Source: Ectobius pallidus (lineage: Eukaryota; Arthropoda; Insecta; Blattodea; Ectobiidae). From it: a stretch of DNA of 64,000 nucleotides. Under the pieces are notes generated by a model. It saw only the letters and a program-made list of their open reading frames with translations, had not been told where the DNA came from and did no database searches. A program made the translations under genes and the position numbers. Shown piece after piece: positions 37,058 to 50,467 of this stretch (position 1 is its first letter; each line of letters starts with the position of its first letter). The DNA lies in NCBI GenBank assembly GCA_964059195.1, contig CAXKWD010000009.1, positions 89,439,432 through 89,503,431 of the forward strand. The letters run 5' to 3'.

Positions 37058-37475
37058 TCGACGTGTGTTTAAATGTACTTACTTATGTGATTGTCAGAAG
37101 AAAGTCAATTGGCAATAGCGATTAAAGTTGGATCATCGTATTAAACCCCCTCTTCATGTGACGCTGGTAACAGGCATATAAAACAATAGTTGTTGACAGT
37201 TCTGGGAGACCCTCTGACAGCGCTAGGGGTTTGCCAGGTAGCAGGCCTCTATCAATCACCTGCCACCTAGGTAGGTAAGCATGCTTAACTGGGGGACGAC
37301 TATCGATACGACCCTTCATCTCCATCGACATGTTACCAACGACGTGTGTTTAAACTTACTGCACTTACTTGTATGTCTGACAGAAGAAAGTTAATTGGTA
37401 ATAATGATTAAAGCTGAAGTCAGTGTATTGGACTCCTCTTTATGTGACGCTGATAGCATGCATCTAAAACAATAG
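37058..37475. repeat. Duplicated segment of about 135 bp in direct orientation
   Basis: ACGTGTGTTTAAATGTACTT...AAAACAATAG at 37059-37188 recurs diverged from about 37340 to 37473 (ACGTGTGTTTAAACTTACTG...AAAACAATAG), about 280 bp apart. This is an old segmental duplication or two copies of one repeat. Confidence 0.65.
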
Positions 37476-37671
37476 CGCTTTGATGACGAAATCCAAAGGA
37501 AGGGCGCCAGTAAGGTTCAGAACACTGTTAAAGTTTTCATATAGGGTCTCTTATCCTTCTTTATAAATCTAGGATCTGTGGGTAGCGCCATGTTCTTTAT
37601 AGATATAATCGTATAATATTTTACTATTTTATAGAAATTAATATTTAAAGTTGAATATGCTCATACAAGGG

Positions 37672-38095
37672 CGTAGGGAAGGGGGATCCAGGGGTCCGGA
37701 TCCTCCCGAAATCAAAACCTAAAATTCTATAAGTTATTTTAACTTCATATTCTCAAATATTTAATTATTTTATTTAATAATAAAATATTGAACTTGTAAA
37801 TGTAGGCCTATTATTTCCACTGTTCCATGTTTTATTTAACTCCTTTATCAATGGCAAGAAATATTATAACTTAGGTAACGATTTCTTATTTAAGTTGGGA
37901 TGTCGTGGAGTATAGTAGGCTAAACAAATTTACTAATAAGTTTTTCAGTGCTAAAATAGCGTAAAATGTTTTTTCATTAATTCAATTTTTAAGAATTTTC
38001 CGGGGGTGGAACCCCGTACCCCCTCCCCTGTCTTGGGGGTATTCCACACACCCCAAACCCTCCGGCACTTTCGACCCTCCCCGAAATTATTTTCT
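37672..38095. repeat. G/C-tract-ended dispersed repeat
   Basis: It starts GGGCGTAGGGAAGGGGGATC and ends in C-rich CCTCCCCGAAATTATTTTCT, with an AT-rich centre. Such G-run/C-run ends occur on dispersed insect repeats. No frame is intact and the boundaries are approximate. Confidence 0.4.
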
Positions 38096-38955
38096 GCTTA
38101 TATTATTGAAACTTTATTTAAAGATAGAGTGATGTACGAAGGATCATTAGGCCTACATTATTTTGAATAGAAAATAATAAAGCATTTATTTGATGAGACT
38201 CATTTTCTCACACAATATGTAAAACCGTGTTGTACTGTAAAGAAAATAGATTCCATAATAATTAGTTCCATAGAATATTCATGCACAGAATTATGTAATT
38301 TTGCATGAAATTTAAAAGTATTTGCCGATTTATTTTCCCTCATTTTAGCAAATGCAATGTAAACATATGTATCCTAAAATATACTATATTTAGTTTAAAG
38401 GTTGAAGTAAAGATGTCTGTGTAGGATGCTGTAGAACTTGTTTATTATTATACTATGTATGGAGTGAACAATGCGCTCCGAATATCTGACAGATTATTTC
38501 ACAAAATCGTCTCTCAAATTTTCAGAACTTGAATATTATTCTAACATATTTGATGGCGTCAATGATACATATTCTGTGTCATTGACGCCATCAAATAAAA
38601 ACTATAATTCACTGAAAATGAATTTCTCTCATCAATGAACAAGCTACATCTGTTTATATAATTGAAGAAGATAATATATTTTTCCATTTTTTATTTTTAA
38701 AATTTCTATAGATTTGCCTTTTCCTATTTCTCCAGTTCATATTTAGTTCATCATTTTGTATGCATACTATTATCGGTACACGTCATATTATTGTATTGAA
38801 GTAGTTAGTTAAGATGGTACATAGTTTGGATTATAACCTATACATTCATGCGTATGAAATAAATAAAATATGAAAATAATAAACATTGCAAACTATTAGC
38901 CCGTCTCTTATAAATTATTTGTCGTTTTCGGGTTAAGTTATTCACTGAGATAATA
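38096..38955. other. AT-rich; one small palindrome
   Basis: TTTGATGGCGTCAATGA and its exact complement flank a loop of about 17 nt at 38547-38597. No gene seen. Confidence 0.4.
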
Positions 38956-39315
38956 CAGTGTGTCCACGCTAGAGGGATCGAGAAATAAATGCTCGCCAGT
39001 TAAAACGAGATAAGGATATTGCTGCATTCTGCATATGACAGGAAAGGGAAACTCTCCGAGATTGTGCAACACTGTTTTCAGACAGCTCCACGCGCATGCG
39101 CATGCGCGTCAAGAGCTTTTGTCTCGAAATGTGGACACCGCAACAGAAAGTTCAGTGCGTGTTATGGCTAGCAGAAGAGAAATCTGTTACTCGGGTGCAA
39201 CGCCGTGTTCGTCGTACGTGGATCCACCTGGTCATAAAGCGATTCTCCAATTGGACAGAACACTCCGAGAAAAAGGTTCTTTACTACTCTCGATCCCTCT
39301 AGCGTGGACACCCTG
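38956..39315 (+). mobile_element. TA-flanked transposon remnant with transposase N-terminus
   Basis: The ends CAGTGTGTCCACGCTAGAGG and (inverted) CCTCTAGCGTGGACACCCTG form TIRs of about 27 bp, flanked by TA (38954-38955 and 39316-39317). The frame 39096-39302 includes WTPQQKVQCVLWLAEEKSVT and VQRRVRR. This resembles the start of insect DUF4817-type helix-turn-helix transposases. The catalytic part is deleted. The CAG-GTGT ends and TA target are shared in kind with 29956-30505. Confidence 0.7.
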
Positions 39316-39317
39316 TA

Positions 39318-41475
39318 TAGAGACACAAAAATACTTTTTCCTTTAATTGCTTGTTTTTATTCTGACAGTAAATGGAATCTTGATTTAAGATGGTGAAAAC
39401 TTGTAACAGAATTTTAGAGTACAATCCATTTCTTCCTATGCCTTTATTACCTATGGTTACAGGGAACATCAGCAGAAATGAGCCTATAATGATTGTCAAG
39501 AAGATATTGTTTTCACTTCTAAGTTAATATAGAACTTCTAACAAATTGAGAACAAAGACGAAGGTTGCAAGAATTTTCCATTATAAGGCAGTTTATTACA
39601 AAATCCCAGATTATTTGTGACGGTATTGTACCTAATAAGTTCAAACTTATTTAATGGATTGAACTTTACAGATAAAATGTAATATCTCATCATTTCCTAT
39701 ACTTCTAGAACATGTACCTTGCTGTTATGCAGCTATCTTGAGTTAGTAATTCTGCACACCCATAAAACTGAAGATAAACTCTTCCATAAAATGACGCTAT
39801 ATATGACGTCACTGGTGTTTACATCAGGAGTAAAATCTGACTTGATTGCCGAGGAAACAGGAAGGAAAACGCCATTATAAAAGCGAGTACGATAGTAATT
39901 GCCACTCTAATATTTACATTCGGAAAATGTAAGCACCATTCCCTTCTGGACTTATACATTACTACAACGTTGCAAATATAATGATTATTTTATTTTTCTT
40001 CTCATTTATTCGTGCGTCTCGGAAGTTTATGAAAAGGGAATTAACGGTAGCTTTTAGGAGATTCAGAAAGAGAGATAGAGCTCAAATATTACTACTCCTT
40101 CATAGATGGAGATTATGTGGAATTATAAAAACGACGGGACGGCGCTTTATGCACAAGACATCAGAAAATAATTCTAACTTCTCTGAGGTTTTCGCAGTTG
40201 TGAAATTCCAATTTCAGAAGAGCTATTAACCCAGGAATTGTCATCATTGAACTTCTCCGAGTAAATTAGAACCCGCTGTTATCGTCAGTTTTATGATAAT
40301 CGATTACAAAACTTAGTCACCGAACATCGTTTTAATTTTGAGAGACCATTAAAAGAAAATTAGGGTAAACTAATGAGCTATAATGTTAATTGTTCAGATT
40401 TTAATTAAAATGGGTGAGCAATGCCTAAAAAACAAGAGTGCCGAAAGCGTTGTCGTTTACTGAGGGAATGCTTCTGCCAATTAAAAAATGAAATTTCTGA
40501 AAATGACTGATACGGCATATCCTTTTCTCTGATACTAGAAAACTGCTTAGTTAACACATAGCGTCTAGCCTAAAAATGGATATGCTATTTACAATTTACA
40601 AAATTAAGATACGATACATGCATGTAACTTTCTCTACCCTACACATGAAAATGCTATATTTCTCCCTTCAAATTCCTACATGGAGTAAGCTGATAAATAT
40701 CGATTTCCGATTTAATTAATTCACGAGCGATTAATTACGTCTGCGCTAAAGTAATCGATGCTACGAATCTCGATCGCCAGCAAGATTAAAATAAAATAGT
40801 GAGTACTTTTTAAGGTTGATAACCTATAAACTTGAATGTCTCGAACATTGTTGTTAGTGGTTAATTATTATTTTAACGTAATTAACATTTTTATTGGTCT
40901 CCATCGTCGGAAATAGTGTGCAATACACATGCTTTTCATGTTATTGCAAAGAAAATTTCGGAAATTTAAAAATACTGCCCTTCGACTCTAACTGTTGTAT
41001 TATTCTATTCTTCTTATTATGATGCATTCTTGTATCGCAATTTATTTATTTTTCACTTCCCTCTGGTGTCTTCCACTAACCAAAAATGGATACATAGAAA
41101 AAGAACAATAATAAAATATAATTACAGAAATAGATAAGTGAAACAAATTACATGTATATAATTATATAGCCTACAGTTGACAATTAACAAGCATTAGATA
41201 TAATTGTAACTAAATTAAATTATAATTTTGAAATTCAACTTTGCACGATAATTTATAGACTAATGGTAGGCAGAAAGAAAGAAAAATGACGGAAATTAAC
41301 TGAGATAATACAAAAGATTTTTAACGTAAAACAGTTTATAACATTAATATTATTGGTTGGTGCTCAAGTGGTCAACTAACCTGATCTTGAACGTTCTGAG
41401 TGTTCGGTAGACTTTTATATCCTCAGGTAGGGAATTCCTCAGCCGATAGAGAAGGGCGAAGAATAAACAAAGGAT
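39318..41475. other. No gene recognised
   Basis: The plus frame 39981-40229 (82 codons) begins hydrophobic and turns Arg-rich, but nothing else supports it. TGACGTCA occurs near 39801 without gene context. Confidence 0.35.
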
Positions 41476-41560
41476 TGTGAGATACTATTAATTCAATGCC
41501 TAGCGAGAAACCGGTTCATAAGCTAGGCCACTGAGCCACCAGTGACAACGATTTGACAAC
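41476..41560 (-). repeat. tRNA-like A-box relic (SINE?)
   Basis: The minus strand reads CACTGGTGGCTCAGTGGCCT, an excellent A box. The B-box region is decayed. Confidence 0.4.
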
Positions 41561-42138
41561 ATTGAGGTAGAAAGTAAAATTCCCTTAAGTAGGCCTACAA
41601 GGTGAAGAAAATATTTCAATTTCCATCGTATTGAAGTATTTCATCTGCGACTTCTTTCCTTATTTTTTATTTAGTAGGCCTACCTTGTTCGTTAACTTAG
41701 AGTATACTTCCGAGATATTGTAGATGGAGTTACGGTATACATTGCAGGAAAGCTGCTCCGTTTGGTTTGTTTCGGTCCATCCACAGATATGCTTGTAATG
41801 GTGGGTGGTATTCCGACCCTCTTGACTTGGTAGTAGAACTATGCAATATTGAATTTGAAGCATGCTGGCAATCTTGGAAGCTGAGCTGGGGGGATGGACT
41901 GCTGCGGAAAGGGAGACGGTTTTCCCTACAGTTCGTCTCAAATGTCATCATTACAATGCGAAGAAGTTGCTAGCCTTAGGGCCTTCTCGTAGCAACTGCG
42001 AATATTAGAACAGCCTAATACCGGTAACAATGCTATTGCTTAATGGCCATAGAGTTTAAAGTTATTTGTGCTTGCAAATCATTGACTTCAAAGAGAATTA
42101 GGATATTATATATATACACACACCCACCCTTACACACA

Positions 42139-42189
<51 letters not shown>

Positions 42190-42391
42190 AAACAAAATAT
42201 TGTTTATAGTTTAAAATAGTTTGCTTCATTAGGTAACTTTCCTTTCTTTTTCATCTTACTTTTTTTTTTAATACAGCTTCATTTATACTCCTTTCAATAT
42301 CGAGGGCTTATCAGTATAGTCTCTGTGTGTATACTAGGTAAACTTCAGCAATGAATTTGGCCTTACCTCAGACTTCCTGCAAGGCATTATC
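41561..42391. other. Unassigned, with (TA)n at about 42142-42184
   Basis: Three overlapping frames at 41660-41973 lie on both strands and have no motif. Confidence 0.35.
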
Positions 42392-42615
42392 CCGGTTATC
42401 GACCAAGAGCTAAGCTAAGTTAGTTTAGCTTAGCTCACATACAGTGCGGGATTTCATATGTAGTTGTGCCGACAAAACTACATATTAAATCCGGCACAAC
42501 TATATATGATTTCCGGATTTCATATGTAGTTTTGTCGGCACAACTACATATGAAATCCCTCACTGTATTTGAGCCTAGCTAAACTAAATTAGCTTAGCTC
42601 TTGGTCGACAACCGG
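42392..42615. mobile_element. Snap-back MITE (224 bp) with nested palindrome
   Basis: The arms begin CCGGTTATCGACCAAGAGCT and end inverted at 42615. Inside, CATATGTAGTTGTGCCGACA and its complement repeat again around the centre, so the single strand can fold into a large hairpin with smaller alternates. Non-coding. Confidence 0.75.
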
Positions 42616-44535
42616 CATCAAAGTGGCAGCAGTCAATATTATTAATATTGAAGCAGCAGCATTAATATTGAAGGACCACCTGTGTTAGTTGATAAGAGTG
42701 TTGTTATTTTTGGCATAATTTATTAGAGTTGAATTATCATACCTAAAAAATCGTATAATAAACTAACTGTACGGTATACTTTAGCGATGCAGACAACCCT
42801 ATTAGGGGAAATAATGTTTTCATTATTATTGATTAGTAATAAAAGAATAAGTTAGATTTTATTTATTGTCATATAGCCTATGTATATTCATATTTATGTT
42901 AATTCTAGATTAATGAAGTTTAACCCTTAAATTCATATTGTATCTCACGGTATACAGTTGTTTATCTTTCAGTTCTAACGAAATAAGGAAAATAAGTTGG
43001 AAGAAAAACTTAAATTTCAAATTAACTTACAAAATAAGATAGGCCTACAAGGAGTAAATTGTGGGCATAGTGGTTGTGTTCACTGTTTTGTTTTCAATCC
43101 GGCATGGGTGAGTATATTGTGTGAGAGCATTTAATGGGTTAAAATTTGTTTATTGACAGCTTTTTTGAACTGAACGCTTTGTCAATTTAGACAATCTATA
43201 ATGTGTAAATAATTGCCTCATAGAGCAATTACCTCTTGGGAAATTAAAACAAAAGCAAATAACTAGCTCTTATACAGAATAATTCATGATAAGTAGCTTC
43301 AGGAAATGGCATGATGCCCTTTAAAAACATTTATAACAACATGTGTCCTATTTCGAACAACATAACTTAGATTATCGCTTTTAATTGGTTCTATGGGTTT
43401 TTCGTATTGAATATTGTAGTATTATTTCAAAACTAGGAGTACTTTTATCTTACATTAATGAATCCAGTAGATAATATCGCTCAATTGTTTTAGAACTCTA
43501 CGGTTTATGGCAAATTTCAATAATGCCTCCCTGGACTACATTAAAGCGAATCACTTGTGAATCAATCAAGCATCCGAGCTGAAGAATTTCTGTGCCGCTA
43601 TGACATTGGTACTTCCAAGGATACTGCGACATTCATTAAGGACCGAAAATTACATACGAGGTCGTAGTATGGACTCTCCATTGCACAAACTTTTTATTCT
43701 TTACTGGTATATCCGAGCATCGTATTATACTCCTGTCCAAAATTTAAAGCAGTACATACATAAATGAATGCAACATACAAAATACATTTGTTTAACTTAA
43801 TTGATATTTGTCGTGTAAACCACATCAAAAGAAACATTTTCTAAGCAAAGGACAAAAATCATATTTTTGTGCATTCAAACTGTCATTCATTGTTAGAGAG
43901 AAAGAAAGAAAGCAGTTCACTACAGTTCACTAGGCCTTCGGTATGTGATCTCCTTTTGCAGGAATACAGGGCTGATAATTTGACATGCTGATAATAAAGT
44001 CAATATCAACTTGTAAAATTAAAGCCTACTTCTTCATATCGATTTCTTTCCCCAGTGTTTGCGGGCCGAGATCGTACTCCCGGTTCTCTCCAGATGCAGA
44101 TTCTTCACACATAAAGTTGGGGACTGAATCTGGACACATCAATAAAGTTAGTTCTTCTAATTTTATGTGTATATCTAATTTTGGAAATGAGTGCATTTCA
44201 TTTTATCTTCAGGATTTATGCACAAACATGCAGAACATTACAAAATTATTATTATTATTATTATTATTGTAGCTTCAGTTATGAATTACAGCCTACGTTT
44301 TATGGTCATATATGACAGGCTTCTATGAATTTCAGCTTAAGACCAAGATGGTACGGTGAAAAAATTATTCATTATAAATTATATATTCGTTAGGTATTCC
44401 TTTTTCTGTTAACATTGGAAATATCCTTTTTAGGTGGAGTACTTCCTACGAAGAGAAATATTTGAAAGAAACATCAAGGTATATATAAGAAACTTCATAC
44501 ATATTAAGGGACACCGTAAATTGGATAACATACTA
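42616..44535. other. Nothing recognised
   Basis: (TTA)n lies at about 44244-44268. The plus frame 43985-44272 ends in a poly-Leu run from this tract and is not a gene. Confidence 0.35.
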
Positions 44536-44720
44536 AAGATCTCGCACGAAATCTGTGCCGATGAGACCGTTACTCGCTAGAGAGAGACATGCTATTGACA
44601 AATAGAAAGTGAGGTACTGTTGTGCGAGAGAGATAGGTAGCAGGCCAATCGACGCTACAGTCCCCACGAAAACATAATGCAATGACGTAGGCGTTCGGCA
44701 CAGATTTCGTGTGGGAACTT
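44536..44720 (-). mobile_element. TA-flanked MITE, second copy of the 9178 family
   Basis: It is a reverse-complement match to 9178-9371 (AAGATCTCGCACGAAATCTG at the left end). TA precedes it at 44534-44535, but the right flank is GA, so that duplication has mutated. A deletion of about 9 bp relative to the first copy fits its shorter length. Confidence 0.75.
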
Positions 44721-45224
44721 GATATGGTTTGAAAGCAGATTTTCTTCCTGCTATGTATAATGCATTGGTTGTGAGTTCTGAGCACACTCCCTCTATGGGG
44801 AGAACAAAGAAGAAAGCAGAAACTCCAACTCCTGGAGCTAATTATAAGCTTAATGTAGAAGCAGCTCTCTAAATTAATAATTATTAATAATCTACATAAA
44901 CGCTTGGTGAAGAGATATGGACGAACTATTCCTGGAGAAGGATGGATGAGGGAGGAATGCCTTGGGCTGAATTCCATTCAGGACTAAAGACTTTACGCCA
45001 GCCACCAGAAGGAAGAACCGTTCCATTGCACACATGCTGCTAAAGAAGGACTCGCCAATTGTACTACAGGATGTTCATTGAATAGCGAGAAATTAATCAA
45101 GAATAGTATTTTATAACCCTGCTCTGGAATATAGATAAAGTGGGTTTGTGGATGAAATTTCAAACATTATAACCTCAATTATTTGAGCTAGAGTGAACCA
45201 TGTCTAGCTCTCTTGTTTTGTTAT
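44721..45224. other. Nothing recognised
   Basis: The minus frame 44570-44977 runs out of the MITE and is chance. Confidence 0.35.
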
Positions 45225-45445
45225 TAAGTGCCAGAATGGTACTTTATGAGATTGTATGGGGTTGGAAAATGTCTTTCTGTCTGTCCGTGTGTCTATACGC
45301 ACGATAACTCAAATACGTTTTATCGAATTTTCATGAAACATGGTATACGAATTCATAACGTCTATGAGAAGCCTATTGATATTGGTTCAAATTTGTTGAC
45401 CGGTACCGGAGTAATGCCCAATTTAGTACCTATTTTATGGTAATA
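45225..45445 (-). repeat. Second copy of the 28570-type repeat (last unit plus tail)
   Basis: GCCAGAATGGTACTTTATGA, a CTGTCTGTCCG tract, then ATAACTCAAATACG and GACCGGTACCGGAGTAATGC match the reverse complement of about 29143-29360. Only one unit is present here. Confidence 0.75.
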
Positions 45446-47166
45446 TATTAGAAAGAATGTATTAAATGCAAATCAGTTCTCATGGCAACATATTGTTTTC
45501 AGTGTTCATATACGGCTTTGGAAGTTGCAATACAGGTAGCATTGACAAATAACATTACCCACGTATTCTTTTATGTATGCATACACGGGCCATGAACTAC
45601 GGAACGATGCTTGTGTGTAAAGTATATAATATATCAATGTACATTTATTTAATCCATAACGCTTTTTGTAATTTATTGTTAACAGCTGTCATTTGATTCA
45701 ATTTTTATGAATCGGACTTGGTAGCAGATATCAAAATCAGACTTTTAAGATTCAAGATAGAATTTAAATTACTGTTTAGAAAAATATTTAATAAGACACA
45801 ATGAAATGTAGATTCTTCTAACCGAGTGGAAAATCTTTGCATCGATCTTACAAAAACTGGATGACAACAGATATATGACAATATTGTCAATATTGTCAAC
45901 AGATATGGGCCAATTTTTGCAAAACATTCAGAATCCATAAACAAGTTCTGAATTAAAGTGCCGTAGCAGTTATGAAAGAGTATGCCTACGTAGTAATTTT
46001 TCGAAATCAAGCACATGTATTATTCAGTCAGTTATAACTGACAAAATATAATATAATATGCAAACGTCCTTGACAGATATCTAGGGCAAGGAACAGAAAT
46101 GTTTGAAATAACTGAAATGATCACTGGAACACATTGTAGTGCCCGTTCTGATTCCAGCATCCAATTGTTCGCACCGTTGGATAACACTAGGATGCATGGG
46201 TCCAGTTGCAGAAGAATCTGAAACAGCCAGCTATATTTCTCCACTTTATTTCAATATATCACATTATATATTCCTAACTTATATGCGCAAATATTGATCG
46301 CCCTGGCGTCAACTTCCGCGGCCGCCTTCAGTTTTGCAACACGCAAGTAGTATTTAATTTCGTTTGATTTACAGCACGAGTTCCCTTTCCTATAAGCCCT
46401 CAAGTTATGCTTTCGATTCCCGAGAGAGACATTCGGGATTTACATGACGCCGCTGGTTCCAAATGTAATTGAAACATAGGACGCTGTCAGATTACTTACT
46501 AATTGATTGGGAAATGAAGACTGTTGGCCTGAAGGCTTGGTGAAAATATACAGAATGAATTATGTGTACGTTCTACGATGCTTTTATTGTAAATAAATGA
46601 TATAAAACTTGTTGCTTCAACTTGCTTCATTTAATTAAATTCAGTCTGCCGAAAGCATCGAGGCTATATAAAAAATAGAATAAATTACATCATTGCAAAG
46701 TAAAAAATTCAAATTGACAATACAAATAAAGTATAAGTATAAACAGCGAACAATCCAAAATATATAAGAATACAAAGTAAGGAATAAAATACAAATTAAT
46801 TTTAAAAATTATATTGTAGAAGAATATTTATAGAAAAGTAGAAAAATTTCTTCATATTATAGAAAAGACTATATGTTAGTCAGACGGAATTCAAGGACGG
46901 ACTGGGGCGAAAAACCATCCCAGGAAATAGCCTAATATAAACGGCCCACAATAACGACAACAACAAAAAAAATCAACAACAACAGCAATAATAACAGACA
47001 TTTGGGCAGTTTCCTTATTGGATCCAAATTTATTAAAAATAATGAAGAAAGCTGTCATTCTCAATACTGACGATTCATGTTTTATCAGGAAAGTTCTAGA
47101 GAAGTGAAGATTTTTTAGTTTAGATCCCCATTTCTTCAAACACCAGCAGTAATAGGGGAATAAATC

Positions 47167-47213
<47 letters not shown>

Positions 47214-47744
47214 TATTATTTTTACCTCTATACATCTGACTTATTTTCTCAAAGAGATGTTTAAAATAATTTAATATATTAGGCTGATTATATACATATT
47301 TCAGACGTTTCATATCATATTTGCCGAAAACTTGTCCAGCCTGTGTTTGAAGAGATAACAAACAGGAGTAAGGAGTAAGAGTATTGGCAGTAATCTGAGA
47401 ACCAACAGACACATGCATCTGCTGTGAATCCATGGATTAGACGCCAGAGTGCTGGCTTAACTTCAATTGTTACATATTGCGACTGTTCGATACGTATGGG
47501 ATTATGACGCCCCCTACATGTCTGCCAGGATGTTCGGTCTAATCGCACTGCATGCACTCCACTGAAACAATGCAATAAATACGTGTATGCATGTGACTTC
47601 ATTATTCCGTTTAGCAGTACAAGACTATTGAACTGATTGTACTGGTCGCGTTCTCCAGCTCTCAATCGTAGCCTATATCGCCGTTCCTAAGCAGAATCTT
47701 CTGTGAAACTGTTAGAAGCTATTATTACTTCCGTGAGGAGTTTA
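45446..47744. other. No gene recognised; (TTA)n at about 47167-47221
   Basis: The 180-codon minus frame 46891-47433 owes its length to the poly-Asn run from (TTA)n. The 116-codon minus frame 47315-47665 overlaps it in another phase and has no domain. A local TGACAATATTGTCA palindrome is near 45877. Confidence 0.4.
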
Positions 47745-48029
47745 GCCCACTTCCATATGAGCTAGAAACTTGAAATTTTGTACACGTATAGCTTCTAGGC
47801 TGTAAACCATAGAAAACTTCCAAAAATTTTTTTCTTAATTTTTAGCCCTAAAAACCACCGAAAAAGGGCTCACTAACTGACATTAATGTTTGCCCACTTC
47901 CAGATGAGCTAGAAACTTGAAATTTTGTACACATATAGCTTTTAGGCTGTAAACCACAAAAAAATTCCAAAAAAGTATTTTTTATTTTTAGCCCTAAAAC
48001 CCACCGAAAAAGGGCTCACTCGCCCTTTG
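47745..48029. repeat. Two-copy tandem repeat, 147-bp period
   Basis: GCCCACTTCCATATGAGCTA at 47745 recurs as GCCCACTTCCAGATGAGCTA at 47892. Both copies run through CTTGAAATTTTGTACAC to GAAAAAGGGCTCACT. Confidence 0.85.
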
Positions 48030-50202
48030 TTTATAAGCATGTCAAATGTTGAAGTTGTAATTTTTTATTGATTAAACTAATTAAAAGGTATAAGAGTTTA
48101 GTTTTTGCGTTATTAATTTCACTAATAACAAAGAATAAATAAAATTGAGCAATAAAGGCATTTTATTTAAATGTATTCATCCAACTCAAGTATACCATAG
48201 AAACTCTACTTTATCAAAAACTGAAATTAAATACATAAAAGTGACTATTTCATTCATAGGCCGAGTGTTTGATATTGACCAATAACGTTTAGCAACGTTT
48301 AGTAATTGGATATAGACCAATCACGGTCGGTTATCTTTAATATGCTTCCTCGGTTGGCAAGGATGCAATTTTATCTAATAAAACATCAGTTCGTTACTAG
48401 ACATTTAAGGCATCGATGGGCAGTGATTAATACGCCCCATTCTGCCAGTGAACAGAATTTCACAATTTCGATTAGGTGCAAGCCAATTCGTATGCTTTTA
48501 TTGCGTTCTGATGATGCCGCTCTCTATCTTGTGGTAGCTGCTATTGGTAGCATTGGGAACTCGCATTGATTCATCGGACCGATGCATGGATTGTTCATTC
48601 ATTTAGTATGCCGTGATCTCACAGCGGGAAGCATATTAACAACAAGGTAAGAAAATAATTATAATTTACAAAATCCGTTACATTTTATTCATAGAGTAGT
48701 CTTAATAAATCCTACACGAGATTACGAGTTTCATCAGATATATTAGCACGAACTTCGTGGGATTACCTGTGATAAATCAATACATTTACCAATGCTCATA
48801 ATTAAAATATCTATTAGTCTAAAATCTCTGAGCAAATGTGTTATTTTGCCTGTGATTCCCAAAGCATGAATTGCACATATCCTATAAATTAAAATAAAGA
48901 ATGGTCACTTAACAAGAAGCTAGCAAAATAGTTGCGTGTTGAATTAAAAAGCAAATAATACTATTCCACTCCGAGAAAACTATGTTGAAAACAGAAACGC
49001 ACATTCTAAGTCCTATTTACTGTCTTCCATATGTTGTGGCTAAATTTCACGGAATTAACGCTCTCTAACTTCCCCATTTAATTATTATCACAGAAAGCTG
49101 TTTGCTGCAGGCTATAATATAGCGTACATGAAATCATTCATTAAGATGTTGATGGCTTCATTTAAGAAATACTTGTCTCTCCCCACAATACCACAGTGGA
49201 TTTATTGGTGTTTGAGAACTCGCGCTGCTGGGGAATGCGAACGTCGGGTAGTTCCCATTCTGGATCCACTCACCCCACTCATCCTCACACCCTAGCTCTC
49301 TTTCCACTTCAGGGGCTTCTCAAGCATTTTGACTGAAGAGCCTCGCAGAATTGATTTTTCTTTAAATTTAATACACGCACAGAACAGCTTCGTTGGCATT
49401 ACTATACGATATTACTCCAATACAATACAATTATAACTTAGAAACTTACAGATACTAATACGAAACAGAGTCATCCAGAAATATACATGAACAGATAAAA
49501 AATTCATGTGTAAAGTAATATATTTCATGTTTATAACAGATACTATTCTCTATCCCATTTAATAACGATCCTGTTCAAAACAAAGAGGCGTGGGTGTCAT
49601 AGCCCGCACGTGTTAATGTTAGTTTGTTTATTCTCAGTACAACTCACCCGCAGGGTCGTCGTGAACAATAAATCCTTTGTTTTGTTTGCTATTTGATATA
49701 CTATAATGATGACGATGCCAGTGAGAGTTTGTTATTTCACGTGTAAATGTTGATATTATTGTTGCATGAACTTACGAACACTAGTAAGCCACACCCTGGT
49801 AATGGCGCATGCTAATGACATTAACCAATCGCGTTTTGTCACATGATGCGAATTTTCCGCGAAGTCTCTGTGAGTTCACCTCCCCTTTGTTTTGACTAGG
49901 AACAAACTTGATTGGGATCAATTATAGCAGCAATTTAAAGCTTATTTACAGCTTTTGCTAGGTATTGCATAGTTTTAAATAATAATATTAATAACAATAC
50001 ATTTACATGTTCTTGTAGAGGTAAGGCCATCAGACCTTCTGCTCCCCTCTACTAGGATTCAAATTATATGAATTATAATTACAATATGAATCACGTTTAA
50101 AATTACAATATGAAGAGTATAAAATTTAAAATGTAAGCCATTAATTGTGTTTTTTCAACTGTTTACATCCTCAACCAGTTAAAACGAATACTTATTTATG
50201 TA
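48030..50202. other. No gene recognised
   Basis: The plus frame 48306-48569 (87 codons) has no motif. AACAACAAGGTAAGAAAA near 48639 resembles a splice donor, but no coding exon precedes it. Confidence 0.3.
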
Positions 50203-50465
50203 CAGGTAGGGAAAAAAAGCGGACCTACTCTTGTAGCTGATTTCAGTCTTGTGATACGTAAATAAATGTAAGCGATGTAACGGAAACGTTTGTTTTCACA
50301 TGCAATGCAAATTACGAGAAATTATTTCTCAATTTCTAGAAATTTATAAGCTGTAAAACTAATTTCAATACGTTCCCTGCTATCCTGTGAATGCCGCTAG
50401 GCATGCGAAATGGCTCATTTCGGCAACTTAGATATTTTAGTCGGTCCGCTATTTTTCCCTACCTG
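50203..50465. mobile_element. TA-flanked MITE, copy B (263 bp)
   Basis: CAGGTAGGGAAAAAAAGCGG and the inverted right end (CCGCTATTTTTCCCTACCTG) form TIRs better preserved than in copy A (2531-2796). TA lies at 50201-50202 and 50466-50467. The interior matches copy A along its length (GTAACGGAAACGTTTGTTTTC). Confidence 0.8.
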
Positions 50466-50467
50466 TA

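Noticed and set aside
44570..44977. 135-codon minus frame
   Set aside because: Starts in unassigned DNA and runs into a MITE. No motif.
46891..47433. 180-codon minus frame
   Set aside because: A poly-Asn run from a (TTA)n microsatellite. The flanks show no domain and another frame overlaps it.
48306..48660. Possible 5' exon ending at a splice-donor-like AAGGTAAGA
   Set aside because: One isolated donor-like string is expected by chance. The upstream frame has no recognisable domain or matching phase.
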